Assembly (NCBI RefSeq): GCF_000332215.1
Contig: NZ_ALWB01000007.1
Location: 1-53,035 of the forward strand
Reading direction: 5' to 3'
DNA length: 53,035 nt
Origin: Pseudanabaena biceps PCC 7429
GTDB lineage: Bacteria > Cyanobacteriota > Cyanobacteriia > Pseudanabaenales > Pseudanabaenaceae
This document shows positions 1 through 8,902 of the stretch, piece after piece (positions within the stretch are counted from its first letter, which is position 1; every line of letters starts with the position of its first letter). The translations under genes were made by a program, and so were the position numbers. Below the pieces are notes generated by a model, which searched no databases, was not told the origin of the DNA, and saw only the letters and a program-made list of their open reading frames with translations.

Positions 1-2
1 CG

Positions 3-356
3 ACTATTCGCAAGCAAACTCTCGAAGATGCTAAGGTTCGCAATCGAATTGAAGGTAAGTTTGGACAGGCTAAACGACGGTTCAGTTTAAATCGTGTCAT
101 GACCAAGTTAGCAAATACTTCGGAAACAGCGATCGCTATCACTTTCTTGGTGATGAATTTGGAAGCCCTGCTCAAGCGGATTGTTTTTCGGTTTTCTTGG
201 TTTTGTTTTGCTGGCAACTCTTTGTTCTTCCTTCGCGGAAACCGCTCTTTAACTTTAATTCTTTTTCTTGGCAATTTCCTAGTAGACAGTCAAAGTATTA
301 TCCCCTTCCTCTTTGCACACTCCTTTCCGCTTAGTCTCTTTTTCAGCAAGCCCTAA
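3..356 (+). CDS. IS5-type transposase, C-terminal fragment (5' end outside window)
   Basis: The frame is open from base 3 and carries the typical end of IS5-group DDE transposases: an RIEGKFGQAKRRFSL-type stretch, then LANTSETAIAITFLVMNLEALLKR. In this family the first part contains the catalytic Glu of the DDE triad (IEGKFG). Only the last ~117 residues lie in the window, so the completeness of the element cannot be judged. The tail after residue ~60 is hydrophobic and low in complexity, and the stop at 354-356 coincides with the start of a half copy of palindromic family D. No right inverted repeat of the IS was recognised. Confidence 0.75.
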   Translation, partial: TIRKQTLEDAKVRNRIEGKFGQAKRRFSLNRVMTKLANTSETAIAITFLVMNLEALLKRIVFRFSWFCFAGNSLFFLRGNRSLTLILFLGNFLVDSQSIIPFLFAHSFPLSLFFSKP

Positions 357-416
357 GTAGTTCAGCATAATTAAAAAACCAAACCCAGAAGAGCGTACCA
401 CCCGCTCAGCAAGTGG
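355..416. repeat. Palindromic element family D, left half only
   Basis: Starts AAGTAGTTCAGCATAATTAA and continues into the arm AGAAGAGCGTACC, which is also used by the family D copies near 11.8, 12.5 and 53.0 kb. The matching right arm and right end are missing, so this is a truncated copy lying directly on the transposase stop codon. Confidence 0.6.
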
Positions 417-426
417 CGCAGATACG

Positions 427-1752
427 TCAATCACTAATTTGCCGAATGGGGAGATCGATCGCAAATATAGTTCCTTCTCCTATGCTTGATTCACAGCGCA
501 TTGAGCCTTTGTGTCTCTCTGTTACGATTTGGTAACTAATTGATAAGCCTAAACCAGTACCTTTACCAACGGGTTTAGTCGTGAAGAAAGGATCGAAAAT
601 TCGAGCTTGTAAATCTTCAGGTATTCCAATACCATTGTCGGCGATCGCAATCTGTACCCAATCATCATTCACTACTTGAGTTGTAATCCAAATTCTACAA
701 GACTGCCTCCCATGAACCTGTACAGATTCTTCCAGAATATAGATTGCATTTGATAGTAGATTCATGAATACTTGATTGATTTTACTTGGATAGCACTCCA
801 CTAGAGGTAATTCCCCATAATCTTTGATCACTTCAATATTTTCAGAATCCGCTATCCCTCTCAATTTATGATCCAAAATATTTAACGTATTGTCGATACA
901 TTCATGGAGATCGACTGCCATGAATTCAGATCGATCCAGCCAAGAGAAATTCCGAAGCGATACGACAATTTGTCTGATACGATTCGTACCTGATTGCATT
1001 GATTGCAGAATTTTTCCTAAATCCTCACTGAGAAAATCAAGTTCCAGATCATCTAGGATAGATAGTATATTTTTAGGTGGATTGGGATAATGGGATTGAT
1101 AGACTTGGACTAATCTCAGTAAGTCCTTGCTATAGCGATCGACATGGGAAAGATTGCCGTGAATAAAATTAACAGGATTATTAATTTCATGGGCTATCCC
1201 TGCTACCAGTTGACCTAAAGAAGACATTTTTTCACTCTGTACCATCTGTAGTTGAGTGCTACGAAGTTCCTCTAATATTTCTTGTAAATGACTATTTTTA
1301 CTATTTAGTTCTTGAGTGCGTTCGGCTACCTTTAGTTCTAAAATCTGGCTATATTCCTCAAGTTGTTGAGTTTTTAACTTTAACTGTTCTGATAATTGTC
1401 GTAATTCTTTTTCAATTAATTCTCTTTTTCGATTCTCAGTCCGTAAGGGGCTGTAAATAAAGTAATAAAGGGCTGGGGCGACGAGGATCGACAGTAAAGC
1501 GCCATCAAGTAAGGCTTCCTCAATCTCAGAGAGTTTTGGTATAGCCATAAAAAAGAACATAACTATTACCTCGGCACAAAATATCCAAAATGCTATGCCA
1601 ATGAGAAAAAATAAGGGAGACTTACTTTTTGCTAGCTTCACAAACCATCGAACTGCGGAGAAATGCCTTACAAATTTAAAAGATTGGGGAAATTCCCGCA
1701 TGTAGATAGCTCCTTCTGAAGCATCAACATTTTTTGAGGATGTTTTTTTCAT
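427..1752 (-). CDS. Membrane-anchored sensor histidine kinase
   Basis: 441 residues. Two membrane segments are visible (about 47-70 and 84-102), joined by a short acidic loop, so there is no large external sensor domain. A coiled coil follows (106-170), rich in Glu, Gln and Leu, and then a HisKA domain with the phospho-acceptor His188 in [14 protein letters not shown]. The ATP-binding domain has the N box around N331-N335, DNGIG at 372-376 and GKGTGLGLS at 397-405. There is no receiver domain, so the phosphate must go to a separate regulator that is not adjacent. The kinase core closely resembles that of the GAF kinase at 3720-5108 (same [11 protein letters not shown] and [12 protein letters not shown] blocks), suggesting paralogues. 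The signal is unknown. A downstream ATG (residue 18) is a possible alternative start. Confidence 0.9.
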   Translation of the reverse strand: MKKTSSKNVDASEGAIYMREFPQSFKFVRHFSAVRWFVKLAKSKSPLFFLIGIAFWIFCAEVIVMFFFMAIPKLSEIEEALLDGALLSILVAPALYYFIYSPLRTENRKRELIEKELRQLSEQLKLKTQQLEEYSQILELKVAERTQELNSKNSHLQEILEELRSTQLQMVQSEKMSSLGQLVAGIAHEINNPVNFIHGNLSHVDRYSKDLLRLVQVYQSHYPNPPKNILSILDDLELDFLSEDLGKILQSMQSGTNRIRQIVVSLRNFSWLDRSEFMAVDLHECIDNTLNILDHKLRGIADSENIEVIKDYGELPLVECYPSKINQVFMNLLSNAIYILEESVQVHGRQSCRIWITTQVVNDDWVQIAIADNGIGIPEDLQARIFDPFFTTKPVGKGTGLGLSISYQIVTERHKGSMRCESSIGEGTIFAIDLPIRQISD

Positions 1753-1802
1753 AAGCTTATAAATTATTTGTCAAGATTCTAAATTCACATTTACCCTATC
1801 TA

Positions 1803-1905
1803 ATACCAAGTTAAGAAATGGCTACGCCATTTCTTAACTTGAAAACCCTTACGAGGTTTAGTTTTTAATTCACAAAACTGTGGCAACACTTTCGTGAATT
1901 GGTAT
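1803..1905. repeat. Palindromic element family A, full 103-bp copy (A1)
   Basis: Ends are ATACCAA and TTGGTAT. First hairpin arm is AAGTTAAGAAATGGC with loop TAC and a perfect complement. The second, weaker hairpin is TTCACAAAACTGTGGC paired with AACACTTTCGTGAA. The middle reads GAAAACCCTTACGAGGTTTAG. It lies between the divergently transcribed kinase and gltX. Confidence 0.9.
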
Positions 1906-1982
1906 AAACCAGTGCGAAGTGTTTTCATAGTCACGGGAACATGTTATGAAGGATAATCGGATTTTATAATGTTTGGAAATTC

Positions 1983-3419
1983 ATGTCTGTTCGAGTTCGC
2001 ATTGCACCAAGCCCCACGGGTAATCTGCACATAGGCACTGCCCGCACGGCTGTATTCAACTGGCTGTATGCCCGTCACCATCAAGGGACATTTATCCTGA
2101 GGATCGAAGATACCGATCGCGAGCGGTCTAAGGATCAATATACCCAAAATATCTTGGAAGGATTAGCATGGTTGGGGATTGATTTTGATGAAGGACCATT
2201 TTTTCAAACACAACGGAGCGATCGCTATATTGCCGCAGTCCACAAATTACTAGCCGAGAAAAAAGCTTACTTCTGTTACTGTACCGAAGCAGAGTTAGAA
2301 GCAATGCGGGAAACCCAAAAAGCCAATAAGCAAGCCCCCCGCTACGATAATCGCCATCGCCACCTCACCGACGAACAACGTCAAGCCTTTGAAGCCGAAG
2401 GTCGTCGTCCTGTAGTACGCTTCGTGATTGAGGAACCACGCCATATCACATGGCATGACCTCGTGCGCGGCACAGTGTCTTGGAATAGTAGTGATCTCGG
2501 CGGTGATATGGTTATTGCCCGTGTTGATGATCAAGGCAATATTGGCTTGCCGCTGTATAACTTTGCGGTGGTGGTCGATGACATTGATATGGAAATCACC
2601 CAAGTAATTCGAGGGGAAGATCATATCGCTAATACAGCCAAACAGATTTTGATCTATGAAGCCCTAGGCGCGAAAGCACCCCAGTTCGGACATACACCCC
2701 TCATTCTGAACCAACAAGGGGCAAAAATTTCTAAACGGGATGGCGCAACTTCAGTTTGGGAATTTCGGAATATGGGCTATATTCCCGAAGCCTTTAATAA
2801 CTATATGGCGTTACTTGGTTGGTCGCCTTCCGACGGTAAGGAGTTATTTAGCATCCAAGAGGCAGCCCAGATTTTCAGTTTCGATCGCGTTAATAAAGCT
2901 GGGGCAAAATTTGATTGGGATAAACTGAATTGGATTAATAGCCAATATTTACACTCATTACCCATTGAAGATGTTTGCGATCGCTTGACTCCATTTCTTC
3001 AGGAAGCTGGCTACGACCTTACATCCGTTGATCGTCAATGGCTCCTCGACTTGACCAAGCTGATTGCACCAAGTTTGACGGTCTTGACCGATGCCGCCAC
3101 CATCAGCAAGTTTTTCTTCACTGAGTTTGAAGAATACACCGATGAGGCAAAAGCAACCCTCCAAGGTGATGCGATCGCGGGGATCATCACCGCACTTATC
3201 GAAGCGCTCCAAGAAACTTCTGAACTGGATGTTGACCTTGCGGGTGAAGCAATCAAGACCGTCACTAAGTCTCAAGGGGTGAAGAAAGGCGTTGTCATGA
3301 AGTCGTTGCGGGCTGCCCTTACGGGTGATCTGCATGGGCCAGAGATTCTGCCAACCCTTGTACTGCTCCACCGTAAAGGGATTGCCTTGCAGCGTCTACA
3401 AAGAGCAGCTACTGCATAG
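1983..3419 (+). CDS. gltX: Glutamyl-tRNA synthetase
   Basis: 478 residues, normal for bacterial GluRS. It charges tRNA-Glu with glutamate in the cytoplasm; in cyanobacteria Glu-tRNA also feeds tetrapyrrole synthesis and, through GatCAB, Gln-tRNA. The class I signatures are both present: HIGT at residues 16-19 in SPTGNLHIGTART, and KISKR at 248-252. The fold after that matches the family, with an all-helical anticodon-binding part ending at GIALQRLQRA. ATG start after an AT-rich leader. It stands alone and converges with the kinase at 3720; a strong hairpin lies between them. Confidence 0.97.
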   Translation: MSVRVRIAPSPTGNLHIGTARTAVFNWLYARHHQGTFILRIEDTDRERSKDQYTQNILEGLAWLGIDFDEGPFFQTQRSDRYIAAVHKLLAEKKAYFCYCTEAELEAMRETQKANKQAPRYDNRHRHLTDEQRQAFEAEGRRPVVRFVIEEPRHITWHDLVRGTVSWNSSDLGGDMVIARVDDQGNIGLPLYNFAVVVDDIDMEITQVIRGEDHIANTAKQILIYEALGAKAPQFGHTPLILNQQGAKISKRDGATSVWEFRNMGYIPEAFNNYMALLGWSPSDGKELFSIQEAAQIFSFDRVNKAGAKFDWDKLNWINSQYLHSLPIEDVCDRLTPFLQEAGYDLTSVDRQWLLDLTKLIAPSLTVLTDAATISKFFFTEFEEYTDEAKATLQGDAIAGIITALIEALQETSELDVDLAGEAIKTVTKSQGVKKGVVMKSLRAALTGDLHGPEILPTLVLLHRKGIALQRLQRAATA

Positions 3420-3422
3420 ATA

Positions 3423-3470
3423 ATACCAAGTTAAGAAATGGCTACGCCATTTCTTAACTTGAAAAACCTT
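3423..3470. repeat. Family A element, left half (A2)
   Basis: Begins four bases after the gltX stop. The first hairpin is identical to A1 (AAGTTAAGAAATGGC arms), followed by GAAAAACCTTACT. It then runs into a family D element at AAGTATCTAGGCGC, so the right half is missing, probably replaced by that element. Confidence 0.8.
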
Positions 3471-3565
3471 ACTAAGTATCTAGGCGCAATTAAATATAAA
3501 ACCCCAAAAGCTGTAGCGCACGCGCAGCGTGCGCTACAGCTTTTGACTCTGGTTTTTAATTATGC
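3471..3565. repeat. Family D palindromic element
   Basis: Frame AAGTATCTAGGCGCAATTAA at the left and GGTTTTTAATTATGCC at the right. The core hairpin has perfect 18-bp arms, 3506-3523 and 3527-3544 (AAAAGCTGTAGCGCACGC), with loop GCA. Confidence 0.85.
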
Positions 3566-3590
3566 CAACCTTCTCTTCGTAGCTTTTTTC

Positions 3591-3690
3591 GATCAAAAGA
3601 ACCACAAGAAACTTGTTAAAAGTGTTGCTTTGCAACACTTTTAACAAGTTTCTTGATTTGGATTTGAGCGTAAAGCGTTATATGACTAAG
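3591..3690. terminator. Family B element with perfect 24-bp hairpin; likely bidirectional terminator
   Basis: Arms 3605-3628 and 3632-3655 are perfectly complementary with a 3-base loop. It is flanked by GATCAAAAGAACCA and GATTTGGATTTGAGCG, the same frame as the element at 7684-7830. It lies between the convergent ends of gltX and the next kinase. Confidence 0.7.
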
Positions 3691-3719
3691 TAGCTAAGCC
3701 AAAACTACTTACCTTCAGG

Positions 3720-5108
3720 CTAATCATGAGATATGGGAGATATGGGAAGTTTAATGATGCATTCAGTCCCGACCTCTCTTGGGACAACCTGAAGTTCTCC
3801 CCCATGCTCCCGAACGATGTTGTAACTAACAGACAGTCCTAAACCCACACCCTTCCCGACGGGCTTGGTTGTAAAAAACGGATCGAAAATAGAATTTTGA
3901 ACTTCTTGGTTAATACCTACGCCATTATCAATAACCTTGACTGCGATCGCGCGATCGCTTAACTCGGTGCGAATAGTAATTTCTGGCGATCGCTCCTGCA
4001 TTACCCCCTCTACAGCATCAATGGCATTAGTAATGATAGACATAAAAACTTGGTTAAGCTGCGACGCATTACAATCTAACATCGGTAAATCGTCATATTC
4101 ACGCTTAATATGGATATGCTTAAGGCGATGCTGTAAAAGTAAAAGCGTATTATCAAGCCCTTCATGCAAATCAGATTCTTTCTTTTTAGCTTCATCCAAA
4201 CGAGAGAAGTTACGCAAGGACAATACTATTTGATTGATGCGTTCTGCACCTTTTTTAACTGAAGACAGAGTATTTGGTAGATCTCCAACAAGGAATTCCA
4301 AGTCTATCTCTTTGACTTTGGTTTTAATCTTGTCGCTAGGATCTGACTCATCCTGATAGAGTTTTAGAAGCTCTAGTATTTCTAGCAATTGAGCGTGAAT
4401 ATACCCGATATTACCGCATATAAAGTTGATGGGATTATTCATTTCATGGGCAATACCTGCAACTAGTTGCCCTAGGCTAGACATCTTTTCCGAATGAATA
4501 AGTTGGGCCTGTGTATTTTTTAATTCTGCTACGGTTTGTTGAAGTTGTTGATTGCTTTCTCGTAGAGACTCTTCTACCTTCTGTCTTTCTATGATATTTT
4601 CGCTCAGAGTAGAGACATGTTTGCGTAATTCTAATTGAGTAATTACCTCCCTACCTAGGGTTTGTAATGCTTTAAGCTGCTCTGTGCTGAGATTTTTGGG
4701 AGTGCGATCAATGACGCAAAGTGTTCCCAATGCAAAACCATCGGGAGTTACTAAGGGAGTTCCCGCATAGAATTGAATATTTGGTTCATCTACTACTAAA
4801 GGATTATTCGCAAATCGTTCGTCCTCATGGGTATTGGGTACGACCAAGGGAGTAGATTGGAGAATTGCATGAGCGCAGAAGGCAAGATCTCTTGAAGTTT
4901 CCGAAGTTTCTATCCCAATTTTGGACTTAAACCATTGGCGATTAGCATCAACTAAGCTGATAAGCGCAATGGGAGTACCACAAATATACGCAGCAAGAGA
5001 TGTTAGCTCATCATAGGTTTCCTCTGGAAGCGTATCGAGAATATTGTACCTTTGTAAAGCAGCTAAACGCTCTACCTCATTGGCTGGAATAGGGGTTTTT
5101 GAATGCAT
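3720..5108 (-). CDS. GAF-domain sensor histidine kinase (soluble)
   Basis: 462 residues with no membrane segment. The N-terminal ~160 residues form a GAF domain of the type common in cyanobacterial kinases (ERLAALQRYNILDTLPEE, FCAHAIL, FYAGTPL, LGTLCVID). A coiled coil follows (165-205), then HisKA with His221 in [14 protein letters not shown], and an HATPase with an N box (NQVFMSIITNAIDAVE), DNGVGI and GKGVGLGLS. The GAF module is close to that of the hybrid kinase at 16279, and the kinase core is close to that at 427-1752, so this gene resembles both. No cysteine context for a bilin is obvious, so the ligand is unknown. No regulator is adjacent. Confidence 0.92.
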   Translation of the reverse strand: MHSKTPIPANEVERLAALQRYNILDTLPEETYDELTSLAAYICGTPIALISLVDANRQWFKSKIGIETSETSRDLAFCAHAILQSTPLVVPNTHEDERFANNPLVVDEPNIQFYAGTPLVTPDGFALGTLCVIDRTPKNLSTEQLKALQTLGREVITQLELRKHVSTLSENIIERQKVEESLRESNQQLQQTVAELKNTQAQLIHSEKMSSLGQLVAGIAHEMNNPINFICGNIGYIHAQLLEILELLKLYQDESDPSDKIKTKVKEIDLEFLVGDLPNTLSSVKKGAERINQIVLSLRNFSRLDEAKKKESDLHEGLDNTLLLLQHRLKHIHIKREYDDLPMLDCNASQLNQVFMSIITNAIDAVEGVMQERSPEITIRTELSDRAIAVKVIDNGVGINQEVQNSIFDPFFTTKPVGKGVGLGLSVSYNIVREHGGELQVVPREVGTECIIKLPISPISHD

Positions 5109-6138
5109 GATAAATATGTGTATTGATTAAAGTAAAAGTTAACACCTGCTTAAAAAGATGATGGATTCTTATAGCAAGAAGAAAATAAAGCGAGTTTTAG
5201 ACAACTAATTCCAGAAAACAGACCAGAAAATAGAAGAGAAACATAAATCAACATAGCTACGGTTTTACAAATAATTTCTTTGAGCGTGAACTGAAACAAT
5301 TTGTAATGACTTTCAAATCCAAGAGATTCAGAATATTTACTTCTAAGTTCATTTAGCTTTTTAATATTCAGCTTTTTAATGTTTAGTTGTTTATCATTTA
5401 TTTGGTTACTTATCCCCCATTTATAATCTAAATCATTTCTTTACTTGCTGTCAAACAGAATAATCGATTGCTCTTGATTAATCCCTCTAAAGTATTTTAA
5501 AATCTAGAGTCTAGGTTTAATACAGGACAGAACAATACACATCACCTTAAAGCATGAAATTATTGATAAATATTTCTATTACTACATCATTCAGCAATTT
5601 TAGTTGGCAATCTTAAATCTTTCCGTGATTTTAGTTGGCAATCTCGAATCATTAAAAAAGATGTTTTCTAGAGCTATTTATACAAAAACAATTCGCAAAT
5701 TGCCCTTGTATACGATTCATTTAGGACAACCATATAGCTTTTTTATAGTTTTATACTTGTTTTATGTTTGTTTTCTAGATTTTATTGTTTTAGCTGAAAT
5801 TAAAGTTTTTAGATGGATGAAGCACGCTAAATTTCCACATTATTTCCTTGGTTTGTGATGGGGTTTAATACAATTGCGATTATTTATTGTAAATCCGAGA
5901 GAAGCTGTTATAGATACTGCTAAATAGCGCAATATTTGGCAGCGCTAGATAGTTAAGAACCTTGCTTCACAGCGCCCATCCTTTTAAAACTGCGATAGCA
6001 GCGTAAGGCTTGCTTGGAATATAAAACCCTAAAGATGAATGACGGCGGGAAGCGCCGCCATTCATCTTTAGGGTTTTGATTTGTCCTAGTAGTTTTGGAA
6101 ATACAATGGTTAGCGAATTACTATAGCGCTTGCCAGTT
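5109..6138. other. About 1 kb AT-rich intergenic region
   Basis: No convincing gene. An open frame at 5604-5858 (84 codons, hydrophobic, no clear ribosome site) has no recognisable features and is not called. A 17-bp direct repeat, ATTTTAGTTGGCAATCT, occurs at 5597-5613 and 5628-5644. A family E-like palindrome lies at 6021-6085. Confidence 0.6.
6021..6085. repeat. Family E-like palindrome
   Basis: Arms 6023-6047 and 6053-6077 (AAAACCCTAAAGATGAATG then CGGCG) are complementary with one mismatch. The right flank TTTTGATTTGTCCTA is shared with the family E copies at 12.6 and 39.7 kb. Confidence 0.75.
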
Positions 6139-7305
6139 ATGAGTTGCCTCAACTATCGAGAGACAGTTTCGACTTTGGTCGCCGAATTTGCCGCCACCGC
6201 ATCCGATCGCGATAAGGCTGGCGGTACGCCAAAGCAAGAACGCGATCGCATCCGAGAATGCGGTTTGCTAAAAATTGCGGTTCCCAAAATTTATGGTGGT
6301 TGGGGATTACCTTGGGATGAAATATTTAAAATCAGTCGTGAGTTTGCCAAGGTTGACAGTGCGATCGCCCATGTCTACTCCTACCATCACCTCGGCGTAA
6401 CGATTCCGCATATATTCGGCTCTGAGGAACAGAAGGAAAAATTCTACACCGAAACGATCAGCCATAATTGGTTTTGGTGTAATGCACTCAATCCCCTAGA
6501 TCGGCGATCGACCCTAACCAGAGATGGTGATATCTGGCGATTAAATGGCATTAAGAGTTTCTGTTCGGGTTCCAAAGATTCTGATATTTTACCCATCACA
6601 GCTGTAGATCGAGAGACCTCTGAGTTAATAGTTTTAGCGATTCCGACCAAACGCGAAGGCGTAACTATTCACGATGATTGGGACAATATTGGACAGCGTC
6701 AGACCGATAGCGGTAGCATCAGTTTCGATCAAGTGGAAGTATTTCCCCAAGAAACCTTTGGCGATCGCCGTCAAAACGATCGCCCTTTTAAAACGATTCG
6801 TGCTTGTTTGACACAATTAAATCTTGCCAATATCTATTTAGGCATCGCGATCGGCGCTTTTGCCTCGGCGAGGGAATATACCCAAACCGAAACTCGATCA
6901 TTCCTCAATTCAGGGGTAGCTAGGGCGACCCAAGATCCCTATATCCTCGAAAAATATGGTGATATGTGGGTAGATCTGCAAGCTACGGAGGCTCTTGTCG
7001 ATCGCGCAGGATTAGCCTTACAAGCTGCATGGGAAAGGGAATGGGATCTCACGGCGGGCGAAAGGGGCGAAACAGCGATCGCGATCGCGACAGCCAAGGT
7101 TGCAGCCCACAAGGTCGGCTTAGACGTAACTAGCCGTATTTTTGAGGTGATGGGCGCGAGATCGACCGCGGCTAAATATGGATTTGACCGCTATTGGCGA
7201 AATTTGCGGACTTTTACGCTGCACGATCCCGTGGAATATAAAATTAAGGCGATCGGGGATTGGGCGCTTAACCATCAAATTCCCATTCCCGATTTTTATA
7301 TTTAA
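6139..7305 (+). CDS. Acyl-CoA-dehydrogenase-fold flavin monooxygenase (DszC/SfnB-like)
   Basis: About 388 residues from the ATG at 6139; a TTG nine bases upstream is less likely. The protein has the acyl-CoA dehydrogenase fold: a helical N-terminal part (FGSEEQKEKFYTETISHNW), a beta domain (GIKSFCSGSKDSDILPITA, DNIGQRQTDSGSISFDQVEV) and a helical C-terminal part (FEVMGARSTAAKYGFDRYWRN, LHDPVEYK). The SGS and GQRQTDSG blocks and the C-terminal RNLRTFTLHDPV motif point to the DszC/SfnB branch. These FMNH2-dependent monooxygenases act on sulfur compounds and need a separate flavin reductase. Substrate here is unknown, and no reductase or sulfonate transporter is nearby. The stop codon overlaps the first base of a family A element. 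Confidence 0.82.
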   Translation: MSCLNYRETVSTLVAEFAATASDRDKAGGTPKQERDRIRECGLLKIAVPKIYGGWGLPWDEIFKISREFAKVDSAIAHVYSYHHLGVTIPHIFGSEEQKEKFYTETISHNWFWCNALNPLDRRSTLTRDGDIWRLNGIKSFCSGSKDSDILPITAVDRETSELIVLAIPTKREGVTIHDDWDNIGQRQTDSGSISFDQVEVFPQETFGDRRQNDRPFKTIRACLTQLNLANIYLGIAIGAFASAREYTQTETRSFLNSGVARATQDPYILEKYGDMWVDLQATEALVDRAGLALQAAWEREWDLTAGERGETAIAIATAKVAAHKVGLDVTSRIFEVMGARSTAAKYGFDRYWRNLRTFTLHDPVEYKIKAIGDWALNHQIPIPDFYI

Positions 7306-7407
7306 TACCAAAGTTCAAAATGGCGTAGCAATTTTGAACTTTGAAAATCCTTACTGGGTTTGGCTTTTAATTCCCAAAAGTGTTGCCGCACTTTCGTGAA
7401 TTGGTAT
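7305..7407. repeat. Family A element, full 103-bp copy (A3)
   Basis: Ends ATACCAA and TTGGTAT. The first hairpin has arms CAAAGTTCAAAATGGC and CAATTTTGAACTTTG, different from A1 but still complementary. The middle is GAAAATCCTTACTGGGTTTGG. The last bases are shared with the start of the following family E element. Confidence 0.9.
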
Positions 7408-7519
7408 AGCTGCCGCCAGTCTTGTTAGGACAAAATTAAACCCCAAAAGAGGGTTGCCGCGCTCCGCGCGGCAACCCTCTTTTGGGGTTTATGTCCTGAT
7501 ACAGTTGACGGCAGCTATA
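7405..7519. repeat. Family E palindromic element, full copy (E1)
   Basis: Terminal inverted repeats are TATAGCTGCCGCCA and TGACGGCAGCTATA. The core is a near-perfect palindrome, with AAACCCCAAAAGAGGG followed by TTGCCGCGC in the left arm and its complement on the right, around a TCC loop. Confidence 0.88.
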
Positions 7520-7520
7520 T

Positions 7521-7667
7521 AACGTGAGTTCGGGATAATTTGAAACGGGCTTTGAGAAAGGGTTTGCTACACAAATCCTTTCTCAAAGCTCAAAAGTAAA
7601 AGCCTTGCGTAGCAAGGCTTTTACTTTTGAGCTTTGAAAATTTGCCAACTTAACGCGAACTGACGTT
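7521..7667. repeat. Family C element, 147 bp (C1)
   Basis: Ends are AACGTGAGTTCG and CGAACTGACGTT (12-bp inverted repeat, one mismatch). It holds two hairpins: an AGAAAGG-type stem, then AAAAGTAAAAGCCTTGC paired with GCAAGGCTTTTACTTTT. A second copy of identical length lies at 24387-24533. Confidence 0.88.
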
Positions 7668-7683
7668 ATTTACAGTAATCATC

Positions 7684-7830
7684 GATCAAACGAACCACCA
7701 AACGAACCACCAAACGAACCACCAAACGAACCACCAAACGAACCACAAGGAAATTTTTGAAAGCGTTGCTTCTCAACGCTTTCAAAAATTTCCTTGGTTT
7801 GGGTTTGAGCGCGAAGCGCTGTAAGTAACT
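7684..7830. repeat. Family B element with 12-bp tandem expansion and 22-bp hairpin
   Basis: Contains nearly five copies of the 12-bp unit CGAACCACCAAA at 7691-7746. The hairpin arms follow at 7747-7768 and 7774-7795 (perfect, loop CTTCT), then GGTTTGGGTTTGAGCG as in the 3.6 kb copy. The minus-strand frames reading FGGS repeats are only a by-product of this tandem array. Confidence 0.85.
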
Positions 7831-7922
7831 GGGTGAAATTTTTTCTTGTATTAATGCTATCTGTATCAACCCTCAAAAACAAAGTAATATTACTTACGGT
7901 CTTCGTCTAGAGATGTATAAAT

Positions 7923-8867
7923 ATGATGCGAATACTGGCCTTGGTTCCAGGTGGGACTGGCGATCAGTTACTGTTTTTCCCGACATTGGATACCCTCAAG
8001 CAGCAGTATCCCAATGCCGAGATTGATGTGGTAGTAGAGCCACGGGCAATGGCAGCTTATCGCGTTTGCCAATCTGTCAACCGAGTGCTCAAGTTTGACT
8101 TTAAAGATCGTAACTCTCTGGCTGATTTTGGTAATTTGCTTGGGACAATCCGCGATCGCGAATATGATGCCGCGATCGTTACTCAGCCTAATTTATCCAT
8201 GAACGTCCTGTTATGGTTGAGCGGTATCCCTAAACGGATTTCCTTCAAAGGTCAGGGTGACTTTTTGCTTACGGATATTATTGCTATGGATCCGCAGGAA
8301 TACACCGCAGTCCAAAACCATAACTTGTTGATGGCAGTAAATATCCAAAAACACTGTCCGCCCATTAAAGTTAATCTCCCCAAAAATGATTTGGACTGGT
8401 CAACTAACGAACAAAAGCGTCTAGGCATTCAACAAAGTGGCTTCATTTTGCTCAATTGTGGTGCTTACGCTAATTATCCTGCGGCAAGCTGGGCAACAAT
8501 CGCCAAGGATCTTCAAGCCAAACAGCCAAATTTGCCCATTGTGGCGATCGATAGCGTTAACAATGCCGCTCTCCTAAAGCAGTTAACCACCCTAGTTCCT
8601 AACCTTTTAATTACGAGCCCTACGGATATTGGCAAGCTGACTGCTTTTATTGCCTCAGCCAATTTATTTATCTGTGCGGAGGGTGATGCGATGCAGCTAG
8701 GCGTTGCTGTGGGTACGGCTTTAGTCGCTATTTTAGGAGCCAATACGCCTGCGGGTAAATCTCTACCGATCGCCGAAAAACGGATCAAATACGTACAGGC
8801 AAGTGCGGGACAGTCACTCAAGGCTGTCGATCCCCTCATCGTTTTAGAGACAATCTGGGCAGGCTAG
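7923..8867 (+). CDS. Glycosyltransferase family 9 (ADP-heptose:LPS heptosyltransferase-like)
   Basis: 314 residues. The N-terminal RILALVPGGTGDQLLFFPTL block and the later FILLNCGAYANYPAASW and ICAEGDAMQLGVAVGTALVAILG blocks are the two Rossmann halves of the GT-B fold in family 9. These enzymes transfer heptose or related sugars onto lipopolysaccharide core or other glycans at the cytoplasmic membrane. Cyanobacteria often lack a heptose core, so the actual sugar is open. Two ATGs lie in tandem at the start. The gene is followed by a 12-bp hairpin shared with the convergent pentapeptide gene. Confidence 0.88.
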   Translation: MMRILALVPGGTGDQLLFFPTLDTLKQQYPNAEIDVVVEPRAMAAYRVCQSVNRVLKFDFKDRNSLADFGNLLGTIRDREYDAAIVTQPNLSMNVLLWLSGIPKRISFKGQGDFLLTDIIAMDPQEYTAVQNHNLLMAVNIQKHCPPIKVNLPKNDLDWSTNEQKRLGIQQSGFILLNCGAYANYPAASWATIAKDLQAKQPNLPIVAIDSVNNAALLKQLTTLVPNLLITSPTDIGKLTAFIASANLFICAEGDAMQLGVAVGTALVAILGANTPAGKSLPIAEKRIKYVQASAGQSLKAVDPLIVLETIWAG

Positions 8868-8872
8868 TTTAC

Positions 8873-8899
8873 CAGAAGGCTCGCTTTGCGAGCCTTCTG
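8873..8899. terminator. Bidirectional hairpin terminator
   Basis: Arms CAGAAGGCTCGC and GCGAGCCTTCTG with loop TTT, lying between the convergent ends of the GT9 and pentapeptide genes. Confidence 0.7.
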
Positions 8900-8902
8900 C
8901 CA

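Noticed and set aside
5604-5858. 84-codon hydrophobic open frame
   Set aside because: AT-rich sequence with no ribosome site, no coding pattern and a direct repeat over its start; kept only as part of the gap description.
7666-7882. Two overlapping minus-strand open frames with RLVVRLVV and FGGSFGGS repeats
   Set aside because: They only translate the 12-bp tandem array and hairpin of the family B element; no ribosome site and no family.
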